NCBI RefSeq assembly: GCF_004027225.2
Contig: NC_044288.2
Coordinates: 6,127,719-6,191,718, forward strand
Direction of reading: 5' to 3'
From: Strigops habroptila
Lineage: Eukaryota > Chordata > Aves > Psittaciformes > Psittacidae
DNA: 64,000 bases
Shown: in pieces, positions 10,511 through 25,500 of the stretch
Layout: each line of letters begins with the position of its first letter
Position numbering within the stretch: position 1 is the stretch's first letter
The notes under the pieces: model-generated
What the model was told of the DNA's origin: nothing
Seen by the model: the letters and a program-made list of their open reading frames with translations, nothing else
Database searches by the model: none
Translations under genes and position numbers: made by a program

Positions 10511-13500
10511 ATGGAGAAGAGGCTGGAAGCCAAGCTCAGCATTAGCGCCCGATTTCTGTCACGGTACTGCCCAGGAAAAGCTGCAAGGGAGCTGAGAAAT
10601 CTGCGGCTGTTCTACCTGTGTGCTTGCCTGTGTGCCTTGTGCTCCTCAGCACGTGAGTCTCCTGTTCTCTATGGGACCCTGCCTGTAGTTTTTGTGACAT
10701 TTATCCCTCTCACTTGTTTAAAATACTCTGAAAGTGCAATTATTCTAGTTACTAAATGAGCCATCGAAAGGGTGGGAAAGATGTGGGGTGCGAGGGGGGA
10801 TTCCTTCTTCTAACCCTAAATTGCTCTGATAAGGACCTGCTACTTTGAGTCCCCAGGTGGTCAGCAGCAGGGATCTGTCCCACAGCTCCTGCTGTGGAAA
10901 ATACCTGGGAAATTATTTCATCTAAGGATTACTCAAGGCAGGAATGGTTTTTTTGCCCTCCAATGTTTAACACTCTCCCTAAATGCTGTTTGTCAGTAGT
11001 CTGTATTTGCCTATGGGCACTTGTGTTTGCTTTTTAATTTCCTGTTCAAACTTGAGTAACCAACCTCCTGCTCAAGTAAATAACTGAGGTAGTGGCTTGT
11101 ATGGGGCTTTCCTGTAATGGGTTGTGTGGGGTTTTGTTTGTTTGTTGTTTGGTTTTCTTTTAAAGTTCAGATTCTGACTTTTTAGAGAGACCTGTTAAGT
11201 TCCTGTGAGTGTTTTGAGGCCACAACTTCACCAAAAGGTGGTATTTTCCCCATGGGTTCATGTAGCATTCACCAGATCCTAGTTAAGAAAGTTTATGGGT
11301 CTTTTTCCCCCCTCTCTTTGTTCAAGTTGCAGTGAATTACAGGTTTGAGGCAGGATATATCAGCCTGTGTGACAACTGCCAGCAGCTTGCATTCTGCTGG
11401 AAGGTTGCTATGCCTTAGTGGTAGTAAGATTTGAAAAGGGGGTGGGTTTGCTTTGTTTCTTGGTTACATGGACACGTTCTCTCGGCTGCTGCAGCATCTC
11501 TGTTGTTTCACTGGGCCTTCCTGGGCACTTAGCAAGTGACAGATTTGATTAAGCTGATGGGTTATGTGACCTTAAGCAGCTAATTTAGAGCCTGGAAAGA
11601 TGTATTTGTATTCCTGGTCTAGCAAAGGGCACTCAGCACTGTGTGTTTGGATGGTGTGTCTGGTGGATTGTGGGTTTCCTTGTAGCCTGGGCTTCCTGTG
11701 TGGCATTTCCTGTCCTTAGTAATATCTTAGAGGTATAAAACTGTGAAGCCAGTGTCACTCTTGGAGTATCTTCTGGACACTGCTGCTGTGGTTGAGGGCT
11801 GGGCTGCGTGGGAGAGTTAAAGCCATGAAGTGTGTGGAAGTAAATCTAATTATATGTGACATAATTATCCTGATGTGGAGACATTTTCCATTCTAGAGTT
11901 CTTGTTCTTTTGTGTCACTTAAGCAGCAGAGTTTGATAAACTGGGGAGGAATTGTGGCTGTGGAGTTACGTAAAAGGAACTTGTGTTGACATAATTGGTT
12001 ACATGTGACAGACTTAAAAAGTCTATAGAGTCAAGTCTTTAATCATTAATCTGATATCAGGAAGGATTAAGTGCCTGAGCAAGCCCATGAACCTGAGCAT
12101 ATTAATAGAAACTGTTCTTTTCCGTTTCCCTGCTGTTCAGCAAAGCTGTGAGCTGCTTTGCTGGCACAGGAACTCCTGAGGTCCTGAGAAGAGCAGCAGT
12201 TTTTCTCCTGATATACGAGGGAATTAAAAAAATGACAAAGCCACTATTAAGAAGTGACTAAGCACCCCCACTGTGCAGGCATCCTGTGCTGGGTGTTGTG
12301 CAAGGCTGGGTTGGCTGCTGGGGCTTAGGAGGGGGCTTGTGCTCGGGGAGGGATGTTCCTGCTGACACATTTCTTGTGCTTTTCTCTGAAGCTGCTGGTG
12401 TTGATGCTGTCAGTGACCAGATTTACTGGCCTGACCCAGCCTCTGAGTTCCTGTACCTGCCTGCTGTGTGTGGTTTCAGCACAAGGAACTGGAAGGCATA
12501 GACCAGACTGCTCTCAGTAAGGAGGAGTTAGTAACTCTGCTGGTACACAGAGCTGCCCTCTCTTGTTTGGTGCAGGTCCGTGTCCACCTAGTGCAGGTGC
12601 TGCACCACATTCTGTGGGCATTAGCAGAGTTCTGGAAATGAGATCTGGCCAAAAACATAACTCAAATCTCTGCATCTTGGTTTAGCAGTGGGTTAAAAGA
12701 GAAGCAGAACGCTCTCAGCATGGTGGTGGTGTGTCATCTGGGCAAAGTCATGGCTCTGGCATACTTAGGAGATGCTTATGAGGATTCAGGTTTTACATTT
12801 TAGATGAATTAATATAATACTTGTGTTATGTGGTGGTTTTTCGCAAGGGATAATCTTCCCTGGGAACACTTTTCTCTTAAATGTGGCCCATTCGGTTTGT
12901 GCCCCAGTTCTAAGCCTGTTACTAGAAAGCTGCTGTGGAATTTCACTGGGCTCTGTATCAAGTTGATAATTTGAGTAGTACATATGAGCCAGGGCTGACA
13001 TCTGAGCACCGGGCAAGGAGGAAGAGGCATTTTAGGGATGCAGGAAGCAGTCCATTACCCTTTTCACAGGATACATTAGGGACAGTGCTTCACCTTTAAT
13101 AGAAAGTTAATTTTTTTAGGCTCAGCTGAGCCTGAATGGATAAAATCCTTTTGAAATTCCCAGTGATAGTGTTATTCTTTTGTTAGTTACTTGTTTCTTT
13201 AAGCCTGGAGTGTGTGTGTACACTCCCCCAGCCCATATCCTGTCCTAATTTCGGACCCATCAGGTTAGTGCCAGTGTGTGTCCCTGTGTCAGGGTGACTG
13301 TCAGGCTGAGCACTCGGGAGTGTAACGAGGCCGGTTGTTGCCCCGGGCAGGCAGGCTGCCCGTCTGCTTGCTCTCCAAGGGGGTGCTGTGTGTTGATGAA
13401 GTGTGACAGGATGGTGATGACTTTAAAGGTGCTGATGTCAACCTCTCTGTGGAACATATGCAAAGTTTCATTTATACGCTCAAGCAGTTGGACGTTGCTT

Positions 13501-16500
13501 GAGTGAAGAGCTTCCCCACCTTCTGCACAGTTGTGGGTTCAGACACCCATAGGGAGCTGTGGTCCCCCATCAGTTGGTCACAGATCCCAAGTGCATTCTG
13601 TTGCAGCTGATGCTAGTTTTCTGGAGCCTTGTCTTCAAACTGCCTTTACTGAGCTGGCTTCACAATAAGCTACAAATATCACTTTTGTTTCCTGCTTTCT
13701 GATGTTTCAAAACCAAACTGTTCCTTGTGGTGGTGTGAGTTCCTTTTTCAGGTTGAAATTCTTGGTGTAGCAAGAGATTCCACACAAAAGGTAGGTGAAT
13801 GATGCCATCGTCCTTCATTTTAAACAACTGGCTAATCCATTCTGGGTGAGAAAATCATTGTGTGTCGATATCTTTAATGACCAGGAGTACTAAAGCTGTT
13901 ACACCTACTTTGGTGTTTGGGATAACTAAATTACAACAAAATATGTCCTCTGTCTTCTCCACTTGCTTTCTTCAGTCATACAGTGCTAATCAGGTCAGAA
14001 AAGGCTATGAAAGTGCTGTAACTTCCCATGCACCTGAGCTGTGGTGCAGGAGGAAGGTGAAAGTCATAGCACTTTGATACCACTTTGATTCAGAGGGTCA
14101 GAGTTCCTTGCCATCTTAGTAGCTTGAGGTTAAGTGTCCCTGTGGCTGGAGTCCTGAAGTCAAATGCTTCAAGTAGTGCCAGGCACTGGGGACCTTGCAT
14201 GATTTCTCTCAAGAATCATAAAATACACCACAGTGCCATCACCAAATTACTTCTGTTTGGTGTGTGAGACATGGACATCTGTGTGGTGTTTCTCCTGTGC
14301 CCCAACATATTTAATCTTTAACGTGTTTGTAACTTGGAAGTGACAGGAGAAGTGGGGTGAGAATTCTTGTCAGGGAGACAGATGGATCAGTAGTCTCTAC
14401 ATCCCTGCCTCTTAATTTGTTTAGTTCCAATCATAGTGAATGTGGGTTTAATGCAACATGACATCTGTATTCAGAGTTACTGGGTAGTAATACGTTACTG
14501 AACTTTTCTTTATATGCTGTCAAGAAATGAGAATCAGGGTATTATAACTGAAATTCAGACTTTTAATGGAGAAAAAAGATTCCCATTTGTGTTCTGTTCA
14601 AGAACTCCACTCTTGACAGACAAGACAGATCTGGAGCATGCTCTGCAGCTGCACTCCTCAGAGTCCAGCAACATAGTTTGTAAAGTAATCTGCCAGTGAC
14701 CTGTTATCCCTTGGATGCTGAACATAGCGCAGCATAACAGCCCCATAGGTCATTAGTCTATTTTTAGGGAGTCCTTAATCTGCAGAGCTCTGAATTTTGG
14801 AAGCCTTTAATCCACTGATCCCTGCAAGCACTCTGAATTCTTTTCATGCTAAGAAAAAATATAGAAAAATGTGTAAAACAGTTGCTGCTGAGCTCTGAAG
14901 TGGCTTGACTTTTAAAAATGTTTGACATAATTTGTGCTATCAGTTTGTGCCTCTTAACTTGCTGTGTAGCCTCAGCCTCACTGTCCTGTCTGTGCCTCAC
15001 AGTCCACTCTGAAACAAGAACCTTTCTGTTCGCACTCCTTTTGCTGTGGATGGCTTTGCTGTCCATTACTTCCAAAAAGGGGGGTGGTCCCTTTGGTAGG
15101 ACGTGCAGATTGTTGCTTAAAACTTTGTGTAAGTACTGAGGGCAGGTAGAGGTTCTGAGAAGCCTCCGTTTTGCTGTCCTGTCCCCTCTCTCCCACATAT
15201 TAATCTTGACAACAGTGATGAGTATCTATTGTCTGTTGCTTTAAAGGATTGAGAATTGTCTTTATTTGTCTTCCCTCCCCTTTCCCAGATGCAAACTGGA
15301 ACCGATCTAGATGTGAGCCAGGGAAGATCCTGTTTGGTGGCCGTTTGAGATGGTGGGAAGATCACCACTTACAGCTGCTGGAAGGGTTTCACACCGTGCG
15401 CTCCTGTCAGGCTGCTTGTTGCCAGAGCCCCACCTGTGATGCCTTTTGGTTCTTGGAAAATATGTGCATCCAGGTGAACTGCACTGTCCCTGGCATGTGT
15501 CAGGCAAACAGGACTGGCTTCTCTGACTCTGTTTTGGTGTTTTTAAAGAAATCAAAAAGCACAGAGCACTTCTTAAAGTTTCAAAGGGAAGGTGATGTGA
15601 AGACCTGGTTTGACAAGTGGTTGGACTGGGGCATCCCTGTCCAGAGGAAAAAAAGACTGCGGAGGTCATTCCAGAAGCAGAGCTTGGCAGGTAACAGGGT
15701 AGAACTCCTGAAAAGGGATATAGCAGTGAGCCCCAGCAGGGAGGCTGCAGCCAGAGCATCGGACAGCAAATCTAGAAGCAGCCGACGTGAAGCAGAGCTC
15801 TTGAAGGATCGAGCACTGAGGCGCTTAGTGGCAGACGGGCCTGTTCCCGAAGGCCATCCAAATGAAAAGAAAGACTTGCTGAAAAATGGACAGAATCCAA
15901 GAGAGCAGAAAACCAAAAGCCCATTCCCTTCTAAAAGCAATAATGTGAACAGATCAAGTGATGTGGACGGTGCTGGCTTGGCACAGGTAAGTGATTGCTG
16001 GGGCTGAAATGGGGCTGCCTTGGACAGCTGTCACCCTCCTGCTCAATTTGCTTTATGTAGACTTTGACTTAAAACTGCTTAAGTGATAAGATACCTTTCT
16101 GGAGGCTTTTTTTCAGCCTCCTGTCAACAAGGCAAGGCCAAGGGTTGGGGTTTTTGTTTGCTTTTTTGGGTGGTAGGGGTTTTTTTCTCTCCCCCGCCCC
16201 CCTTCCTAGCTGGGATAAACTGTCTTTGGGAAGGTGAGAGGAGATGGAGGTCATGGTAATGCTAATGCTGATTTCTGGTATAATCGCACAGTGTACTTGC
16301 CAGGTAGAAGGAAAGGTGAGACGTGATGTCAGTGGGAAGTACCTGGGAGCTGAAAACTGTTATCTGTAGAAGGACCTTTTTAGATCCACAAACTAAAATA
16401 AGCTGTTCTCGAGTGCTGAATAGAAGCAGTTAAACATGTTATTTTATGGACTCCTGCACAGAGTTTCCAGTGTACTTTCACGTCAGCTGCTTGCTTGAGT

Positions 16501-19500
16501 TGGCATCTTAGTGCCACCTTTTTTCTTCTGTTTTGGAAGGCTGCTTCAGGTTCTTGAATCCACAAGAGCTTACGTTGGCATTGGTTGAATGAAAGCAGTT
16601 TAGTCTCTATTCCAAACATGTACAATGTTAAGTTAGTAAATCTAGATGTTAGAGAGAAATTGGCACATTTATGTTGTTAAATGATGTTTGTAGAAAGAAT
16701 TTTGCTTTGTGAAACTGTTCCTTAAATACCTTTTGCCATGTTTCTAGGATTTGGCACCGTTGAAGCCCGATGCCTTTTTGTGTAGTTACATTCTTGTTTT
16801 GGAAACTTGACAGAATTTGTTTCTCTCCCTTGCATTCAAACCTTGGTTCCAGGTAGGGCTGTGACTGGTCTGAGCCACCACCCTGTGGAGCAGGATGTGG
16901 AGAGCAGCCAAGGGGCACTGCTGAGAGCTCCAGGGCAGCCTGTGTGGCATGTGAAACCATGCACTCAAACTTCACACGTTTGGTTTTCTAGAACCCCACA
17001 GCTTTTAGGGCTGACTCGGGATCTTTTTCTTCTCCTTACTGGGTTTTGCTATGAAGGAAGTCCGTATCTCTTGACAAAATGCAGGTTCATCAAGACAAAA
17101 ATGTCTGAGTGAAATACATTGGCTGTGATGGAATTCCTGGCAGGCAGATTTTTGAGGTTTAGGATGGAGTTTTTGAGGAGGAGAAAGAGTTAAAAAAATC
17201 CACCTTAACAGGAGTATTGAGCTAAAACTGCTTCTATCCAGCCCTGGGCTAATTCCTTGATTATTGAAGCATTCAACTTTCACCTGCAAAATGTACAGCA
17301 AGCTATGCAGCTGTCCTTGCATTTCTGATCTGTGAGCAGTTTAATTCAGGCCAAGGAGCTAACATTGAAGGCTGTGTACTTGGGACGTGGCCAGCCTCTG
17401 CAGGAGGGCGATGCTAAAGCAAGGAGTTTTCCAAGTTGGATTGCTTAGGGACCAAAATAAGTCAAGTTACACACATGCTGAAATCAGTAGAACTTCACCT
17501 GGGCTGCATTTGGTCCAGTACATGGAGCACACAGCCTCAGCAGGGGAGTGCTGTGCATTTAGTACTGTGTTCTTTAAGAAGGTTTGGCAGGTGGGCTGGA
17601 AGGTAGGGACAATACTGGGTCATTGCTGCATGCAAAGCAGTTCCTACCTGGGAGCATCACACATCAGAAGTGGGAAGGGACATCTGAGATCAAAGTGGGT
17701 CTTAACTCCTCTCTAAAAGGGGAGAAAGGAATTAATGTGCACGTTCTCTTCTGGTGATGAGCATTGAATGTGTGGAAAGCAAATCTTTTCCTTTGCTCCT
17801 AGAGGCACAGTGAGAAGCCAAGTGACAGTTTTAGGAAAACATTGCCTCAATGAGTTTGAATTTTCCTCTTGCCATTCTGATAGCTCCATAGCCATCTGCA
17901 GTGTCACTTGCTAATGTGCACCTAGCATCAAGTTGTGCTTTTACTGTACCCATGCTATGGAACCAGAGGTGGGTGAAGGAGAGTGTACCAGGATGAACCA
18001 CAGCACACCCTGCTCATCAGCCCTTAACTAAGGAAATTTGGGCTTTTCCATTAAAGCGAGTGGCATGTTCCAGACACCAGGTTTTTCTCTGCCTTGTTGT
18101 AGAAATACCTGTCAGTTTTAAAATACAGCATTTAATAGCCAAGCAGGAGAAGTATTGAAGTGCAGCACTGCTGATGAGAAGGGCTGCTGCAGCACTGCAG
18201 CAGCTCTGCAGGCAGACTGGAAAAGGCTGCAGCCTTTGAAGTGGAGTTGCTGCAACAGAGCCAGAGAGCTCATTCCTGCCCTCAGCTCTGGCTGCCCAGC
18301 AAGCCCAGTGTTTGACACTTGCTGTCATGCTTCCTGCTAGTGCTGGGTGCTTTTTACCCTATGAGGGAGGAGAAGAGGTCTCTCTTCACAGCCAGCACTA
18401 ACTCTGACATGTTTTGTGACATTAACCACATTTTTATGTCAGGGATCTTCACAAACATCTAGTACACAATGTAAGCTGAAAAGAGCCTGTTTTGTAAATT
18501 CAGACCAGGCTTAGCAAAGTAAGGCCCATTTAAATTAAAAACATAAAAGAAAATGCCCCAGATATTCTTCTTTCAATTAACAGGTTCTGTGTGGATTCTG
18601 ACACATGTAGGTGTTCGAGTTCCATCTTACACATGTAGGAGTCTCAGACGCAGACACCAGGTCACTTGTCCCAGGCCAAAGGCAGTTAGCGGCTGGAATC
18701 AAAAGTGTCTGGCATTCCTATGTTCACTCAGGCCAGTGCGCCACTGCTCTCTATTTTCTAAGCTAATGACATAGGACAGCTGGCAAACTTCTACTCTCTT
18801 CCTCGTTCATCCTCAAGAATGAAATCTTCTGTGCTTTAAAGAATTCAGGGTTATGGAGTAAAGATAAGAAATGTCTCAGCTTGCAAGCATTAGAGGCATT
18901 TTTGACTGTTACTTTGCCCCAGGCAAAGCTTATCTAATTCCAGCTCTTCTCAGACATTTGGCTGTCAATTCATCTTGAAGACTTCTGGAAGGAAGAGGAT
19001 CTCTCTCAACTGTGAAGTGGGTTATTTTAGGCATTAAAAAGTGAGTCAAGGAAGTATCCAGCTCACTGAAAATACTACCAAGCAAAGTGGAGCCTTGGCT
19101 GCTATGCCCAGCAGGTCGATGCTGGTCTCTGCTAAGCAAAAAGTGGTTTCCCGTAGTGGTATGAAGTCAAGGAGACCTGCTCCTGTGCAGAGTCTGTCTT
19201 GAATTCCTGCCCCTCTTGTCATGCCAGCATTTCTAACCTGGGTAAAAGGGAGACAGTATCCTGAGCTGACCAGAGTTATGGATGGGTGCAAGATGCTACT
19301 GCCTGGGACAGCCACAGTCCTGAGCCTGCCACTGGAGAGCAGCACGGAGCAGCATGCCAGGTTTTGCCTGCATCTTTGTTTCAAAGAATCCATAGTTCTG
19401 TTAAAGATGAAGGAAACCCATCAACAAGTAAGCAAATAGAGAAGACCAGCTCATGTCTGTAACCCTAACAAATAGCATTTGATTCTTTGGTCCATAAGGC

Positions 19501-22500
19501 TCAGATACTAATCAAAGATACCGATGGATTGAGATGTTTTAAATTTGGTGACTGAGGGAAAGTTAGCTGAGATATGGGAGAGGAAACCAATTGCCCAACT
19601 GCAAAAAAACCTTGCAGAGAAGCCTTTGCTGCTTTTGTTGCTGCTCTTGGCTGGCTGCTCAGTACATGCAACATGGCTTGAATTTTTCAACCTGCATTTA
19701 GTGTTTTCTGAAGCCCAGCCCATTCCCTGAGCAGGATTTTGCCCACTGTGGTCTAAAGTGTTTTCCAGTGCCTGTTTCCTGGCCTGAATGCCAACAGCAT
19801 GGTATAAAAGCTTGAGAATATTTCCTCCAATATGAGCTTTTGATCAGCTCCTCTAGTGGTGGGTAATTCAGCTCCAAAACACTTCCCAAGTCCAAGATGG
19901 TAAATCGCTCCATTTGAAATATTTAGCAGATGTTCTCAAAATAGAGTTAGCTCAACAAAATCTGCTGCACACATGTTCTTCACGGTGGAAAGCAAATTGT
20001 CAAGAGTATTGCTTGGCAGGCTAACAACTAGAATGGGGCTGGGTATTGTAAAAGGAATTTTCTGATGAAAGGAAGGAAATTGTTCCTGCCACTTTGATTA
20101 TTTGCAATAAAGTGCCTCATCCTGTATGGATGGGAGCAAGCTTTCTGCCCTCCAGCTCAGCTCCCTGCCCCAGCAGCATCTCCTGTGGCATGCACGCAGG
20201 GAGCTGCTTGTGGCAGCTCACCTTGCTTTGAAGAGTCATTCTGAACTGAATTTCCTCTTGCTGCAGTGATTTGATGATTACATAAAAATGCCATTGCAAT
20301 CCTCCTGCTCCCTGCTTGCCAACTGCACGGATTTAGAATACGTGGATAAAATAGCCCAAATGGTCCCTGTTTGGTGCTTCTGTCTTATCCCACCTCTCTT
20401 TTAGCTCCACTCACTGCAATTTTGAGCCTAAGATCTTCTGTCGTGTTTACCACATGAATAGCCATGGTCCTTAAGGTGCTGTAGTTAAATCTGTGGCCTT
20501 AACTGGTGTTCAGCTGAGCTAGAAATGGCCTGTCTGCTGTGGAGAAAGAACATGGAGAAGCAATGCAGAGGAGAAAAGAGGAAGCAATAAAATATCCTGC
20601 TTCTTGGAAAAACAAACCAGGGACTTTTCAGCCTCTAACAGGAGGAGGTGAAGTGAGCTTAAACACAGTAAATAAAACTGGCATTCGGTGTTCAAGTCAA
20701 ACTAAGACAACTTTTTCCTTTACAGGTCCACACAGGAACATCTGCACCAGAACCATCAGTGTTGGCTACATTCTCCAGTCCTATAGCACAGGGCTTGACA
20801 GCCACAGGGAAGACTGAGAAGTCTGGTCAGCCAGATGATGCTTTGGTCCATCCTCACTCCTCAGATGTGTTGCCCACAGTCAGCCCCGTGCCAGTGAAAA
20901 GCACAGCGAACGTGCAGGCAGCTACTTCAGTGCCAAGTGGAGTTCCCACAAATGGCAGTGTTCCCACAACCCAGACCACCAGTGCTGTGTCCCCAAGTAC
21001 TACTGCCACCACTCCAGGTGAGAATGTGAGCACCCAGCAGACGTCAGCTGTTTGGATTGTGGTGATAAGCCATTGCAGCATTGAAAAATAGGAGATAATA
21101 CTTGCTTCAGTGCCCGTGCTGGTTGAACCCCATTAACTCATGAGGTCTGGGAATGGGACTTTGGCATCATAAATCCACATGTGACTGTTGGATCTATTTC
21201 CAAGAACAGCTTGAAAGTAATGGTGATTTCTTAATTCCCAAAGTGAAAGCTGGGATGTGGTGCAGGGCACAGACCTGTGAAGTAGTATTGTAGCAGTCTT
21301 GATACACTGCTCTCTATCAAGTTAAGCAGAAATCTTAATGTCTGCTCAGAATGGGATGTAACTGGTTTTTTTCTGTCCCTGAAATGTCAGAGCACAGTTC
21401 AGCCATGGAGAATAGTGTGCTTGGCCATTAGACCATGCTTTGCTTTGCAGCAAAATGATGTTTCTGTTCACACTGGCATTTCTTAAAACAAACTATTGAA
21501 AATGTATAAAGCCAAAATGCACTTTGGGCAGCTGTGGTAACTCACCCAGGCCATTAGCTTACCCTGTAGGTATGTACAGGGAATGGTGTATAGCAATTGT
21601 GTGATATCTCACAATGCAGTTAATCCCCTTTTCTGAAGTATTCACAGCTGAATTTCTTTTGAACTTAGGGTTCCTTTCCCTTACAGGGGAACAACTGAAA
21701 GTATAAAGGAAATGCTGCATCCAGAGGCGTTTTTGTCTGGATGCTTGTGCTAACAAGTTAGTGTTGTTCTTAAGGGCTTACCCCAGCTAAAAGTGGAAAA
21801 TATATTCTCAACATTTTCAGCGGCTTGTGTTGGAAAAGTGGCGTAGCCAGGGCCTCCTTGTTTTGCTGAATAATACAAGGATGATGTGAAGGGTAGTTTT
21901 GCCAAGCAGGCTTTTGGGTTTTTGTCTGTTTGTTTGGTTTTGGGTTTGAAAAATCAGCCTTGAACTCTCTGCATCTGAAAGACTGATTGAGTTTTAATAT
22001 CCCAAGATCTGGAGCAATTAAGGGGGGGGAAATATGGGTGAATTTGTTTTATTTTAGTTAACTGGTTAATTCAAGAAGCTAATAAAGAGATGGATGAAAG
22101 GCTAAATGTTTAACGACATTTTCCCTCTCTTTTTAACTTGGATTTTCTTGTGCATATCACAGACCTAGGGTGAAACAGGGGTAAACAACTTCAATTATTG
22201 TTTTCTCTGCATAATTCCCAGGCTCAGTAATAAAAAGACCAAAATAAAGCAAATAGGAAGGGAAGAGAAGGATGAGGAAGCCAAGAGGTACTGTTATGAA
22301 ATGCAGTCAACTTTCTGGTTACCTTAATGCTACAAACAAGCAGAAGAAAAATGCCACTGGCTGTAGTTTTCAAGTCTTCACCCTGTAGTCTGTAACAACC
22401 ATTGATTTATTTGAAATGAAATGGAAAGACAATTCTTAAGCAGGGATTGAAAAGAAAATACAAATGAAAGGAACAGGTTTGAATGTTGAGTTTCCACACT

Positions 22501-25500
22501 CAGTGGGGTAGTTATGCAGTTTAAAAAAAACCAACTCTCTTAGCCCCCAAGCAGTCTTTCAAAACAGAAATACCATGGATTCCTCATCTATTTTTGAGGG
22601 TCTGGAATTGCAGGTTGGTAAATAGCAGTGTTTGTCTTGCTGTGTCATGGGGCTGCAGCTGGGTTCTCTGCCGAAAACCTGTCAGGTAAAACCCTTTCCA
22701 TCCTGCTGGGCCTGGGTGAATAGATTGCCCTGTACAGGGCCTGAGGGTCACATTTCAGCCCTTTAGAAAGGGAGCAGGAGCTGCACAGTGTCTGCAAAGA
22801 GTCGTTTTGGGCTTGTCTTAAAATTGTAAAACCCCATTAGTGCTTTTGCATTAACAATGAGAGCGAAACCTGAAACGGGAACTATATTGAGTGATGGCAT
22901 GTTTACAAAATACAGCCATTTGTAGCTGGGTTTTCTTCCACAGACTCTGAAACCAAGGTGGTTTTGTTGCACCTATTAAATTATTCTTCCTGTTCCTCTT
23001 TCAATTCTGTGCTTCTCCCTCTCAGTTATGAAGGAGCTGGTGGTTTCTGCTGGAGACAGCGTCGAAGTGACCCTGCCAAAGAATGAAGTTCAGCTGAACG
23101 CGTTTGTGCTTCCTGAGCCACCACCTCGTAAGGCTTCCCTGGGAATTCTGCTAGGGGCTTGTGATGCTGAAATGGCAAATGGGCATCATGTAGGGCATTA
23201 AATAAGGAGAGTCTTAAAAATGTCTTTTGTCAGGGAACACTTTCCTGTAGAGGTTTTTCATCCTGTGCTAATACCTCATGCTACCTCTCGCAGAAAATAG
23301 CAAGGCACTAAAAACATTGAAAGTGCTACAAAGTCAGATTTGGGAGATGGCATGTTCTCAAAGTGCTATTGAGGAAGCAATGGATCTTCAGCATCTGTTC
23401 ATGATATTTGCTGATAGATGACAAGCTGTCTTAGCAAGTGATCTCTCATTTGGTGGATTGAAATCTGATTTGGGAGGGTTGGCACACTGAGGAGCACATT
23501 TCACTACACTCCTCATTTCATCATGCAAATTGTCCACAGATATTCGTATCTATAGCTCTGTCCACAGTGGCAGTGGCAGGCTGCAGAGGAAAGGTGAGCA
23601 TGTTGCCAGTTGTGCAGCAACAGGGATAGACACGTTCCTGTTCAAAAACTGACATTACATTGTGTCTGCAGGACTTGAGGCCATGATACGACTTTTCTCT
23701 CTCATTATCCTGGAGCTGTGATTGTTCTAAAGCTCTTTAATGCCTTTAGAGGCTGAAAGATGGGTTTTGGCTCCAGAGTACGTGTGTTTAGAAGCACAGA
23801 TTGTCTCTTTTCCTGGGTATGTTCCCAAAAAGCTGCAGCCCAAACTCCAAGCTGTCTTATTTCTCCATAGTGTGGCAGAATGTGCCTTATAAATGTTTAA
23901 TACCTTTGGTTTCTTTTTTAACGTGGCAGAAAGACAGTCTTTTAAAAACAAATGTCTGGATCTTCTTTATTGTTTGTTTTTAAGGAACTACTTATTCCTA
24001 TGAGTGGGAATTGATCACTCATCCAAAAGACTACAGTGGAGAAATGGAAGGGAAGCACTCCCAGACCCTCAAGTTATCTAAGGTAAAGCTTTTGCTGCTT
24101 CGTATCCTGTTGTGTTAAATACTAAGTGGAGAAGATGGGGACCCTGGCAGCCAGGAAAGACTTGTGTGTGATTTCAAGATGAATAGGAAATTGCATGATG
24201 GGCAGGCAGCCAACATTTGACTGCAAGCCCTCTTCTAACTCTCTTATAAAAAGGAGATTGATCTGGCATGAGGGAAGGAAGAAATTGATTTTGGGATCTA
24301 AAAGCTGCCTACAGCAGTGTGTCAAGCCATACGAATGGCCCAATTTAACTTTAACAAAGGGTTGTGAATATTTCTGCTTCTGAAGCAGTGTGGTGGTTTG
24401 TTCAAGTCTGAAGCCTTGAAGTCCCACTGAAAAAGAAACTTGCTGACTCCATTAATGAGAGCTGTGAAGTTCTTCGTAGCATGTCCCTGGCTGCTGCTTT
24501 TAGACAAGCTCTAACAGTGGAAGGATTCTTAACAAGGAAATGGCTTTGAATATAGTGTGAATATACACAATATATTCTGTATTTATGAGACATTCCTTTG
24601 AGCATCTTGGATTCTGCTGCACTCAGAAAACATCTATAGGCTTTAGTCACGATATCATGCAGATGAAAGTCTTTCAAAAGGAGCATGTCTGTCAGAGTTT
24701 CAGCCTTTTGAATATCATGATCATTGTCCAGCACCTAGTCCTCCTTCACCCTCTCATTTTGGTTCAACAGTTAATGATGAAGGGGTGATTTTCTGATTCA
24801 TGTCACCTAAAAGGAAGAGAAGAAATACTTCCCTTTGTAAAAACAGCCAAGAAGAGATTTTCTTCTCTTCTGTGCAGCCTTTCTCATCTCAAATGCAATC
24901 TGCTCATAGAGATTCCTGTGACCAGACAACCTGAACTAATCTCTGTTATCTCTCTTCTATTGGCCTGTTGTTGCTAGAAAATAAAGCTTGACTAACAAGC
25001 CTGTGGCACCTGTGGTAGAAAGAAATATTAGTGTGGTTTCTGCATAGCCCATTGTAAATTAAAAGATACGTAATATCGTTTTGGCACAGAAACCACCCTT
25101 TGCTGTGTGTGCGTAGGTTGAAGCATAACTGCCCATGTTTTATGCTGCTGGTGTGCTAAAACCTGGTAACTTGATCTTCTAATAGCTCCTGACCATCCTG
25201 AAGGTAAATCATCTTTTGTGCTTCCTTCCAGCTTACTGTTGGTCTGTACGAATTCAAAGTCGTCGTCGATGGGGAGAACGCGCGTGGGGAGGGTTACGTG
25301 AACGTAACGGTGAATCCAAGTGAGTTGCTGGCATTGTGTCTTCCAACTTCATCTGTCTCTGACAAACCAGTACCTGCATCATGGTGTTTGGCTTGTTTGA
25401 CTGGGCTCTGGTTTAATGTAGTGAAAATTCACTGTGCTCTAAACTCAGTATATATGTGTGTGCATTAAGGCATTTCCTGAGGTGTGAAACTATTGTCTGT

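Larger units (their letters stand above)
15987..20725 (+). other. Second coding intron of KIAA0319L (4.7 kb)
   Basis: GT-AG intron (CAG|GTAAGT donor, TTTACAG acceptor). It contains an old MIR/L3-like repeat fragment at about 18640-18765 and a small CTGCAG-rich palindrome at 18183-18204. Otherwise nothing is recognised. Confidence 0.6.
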
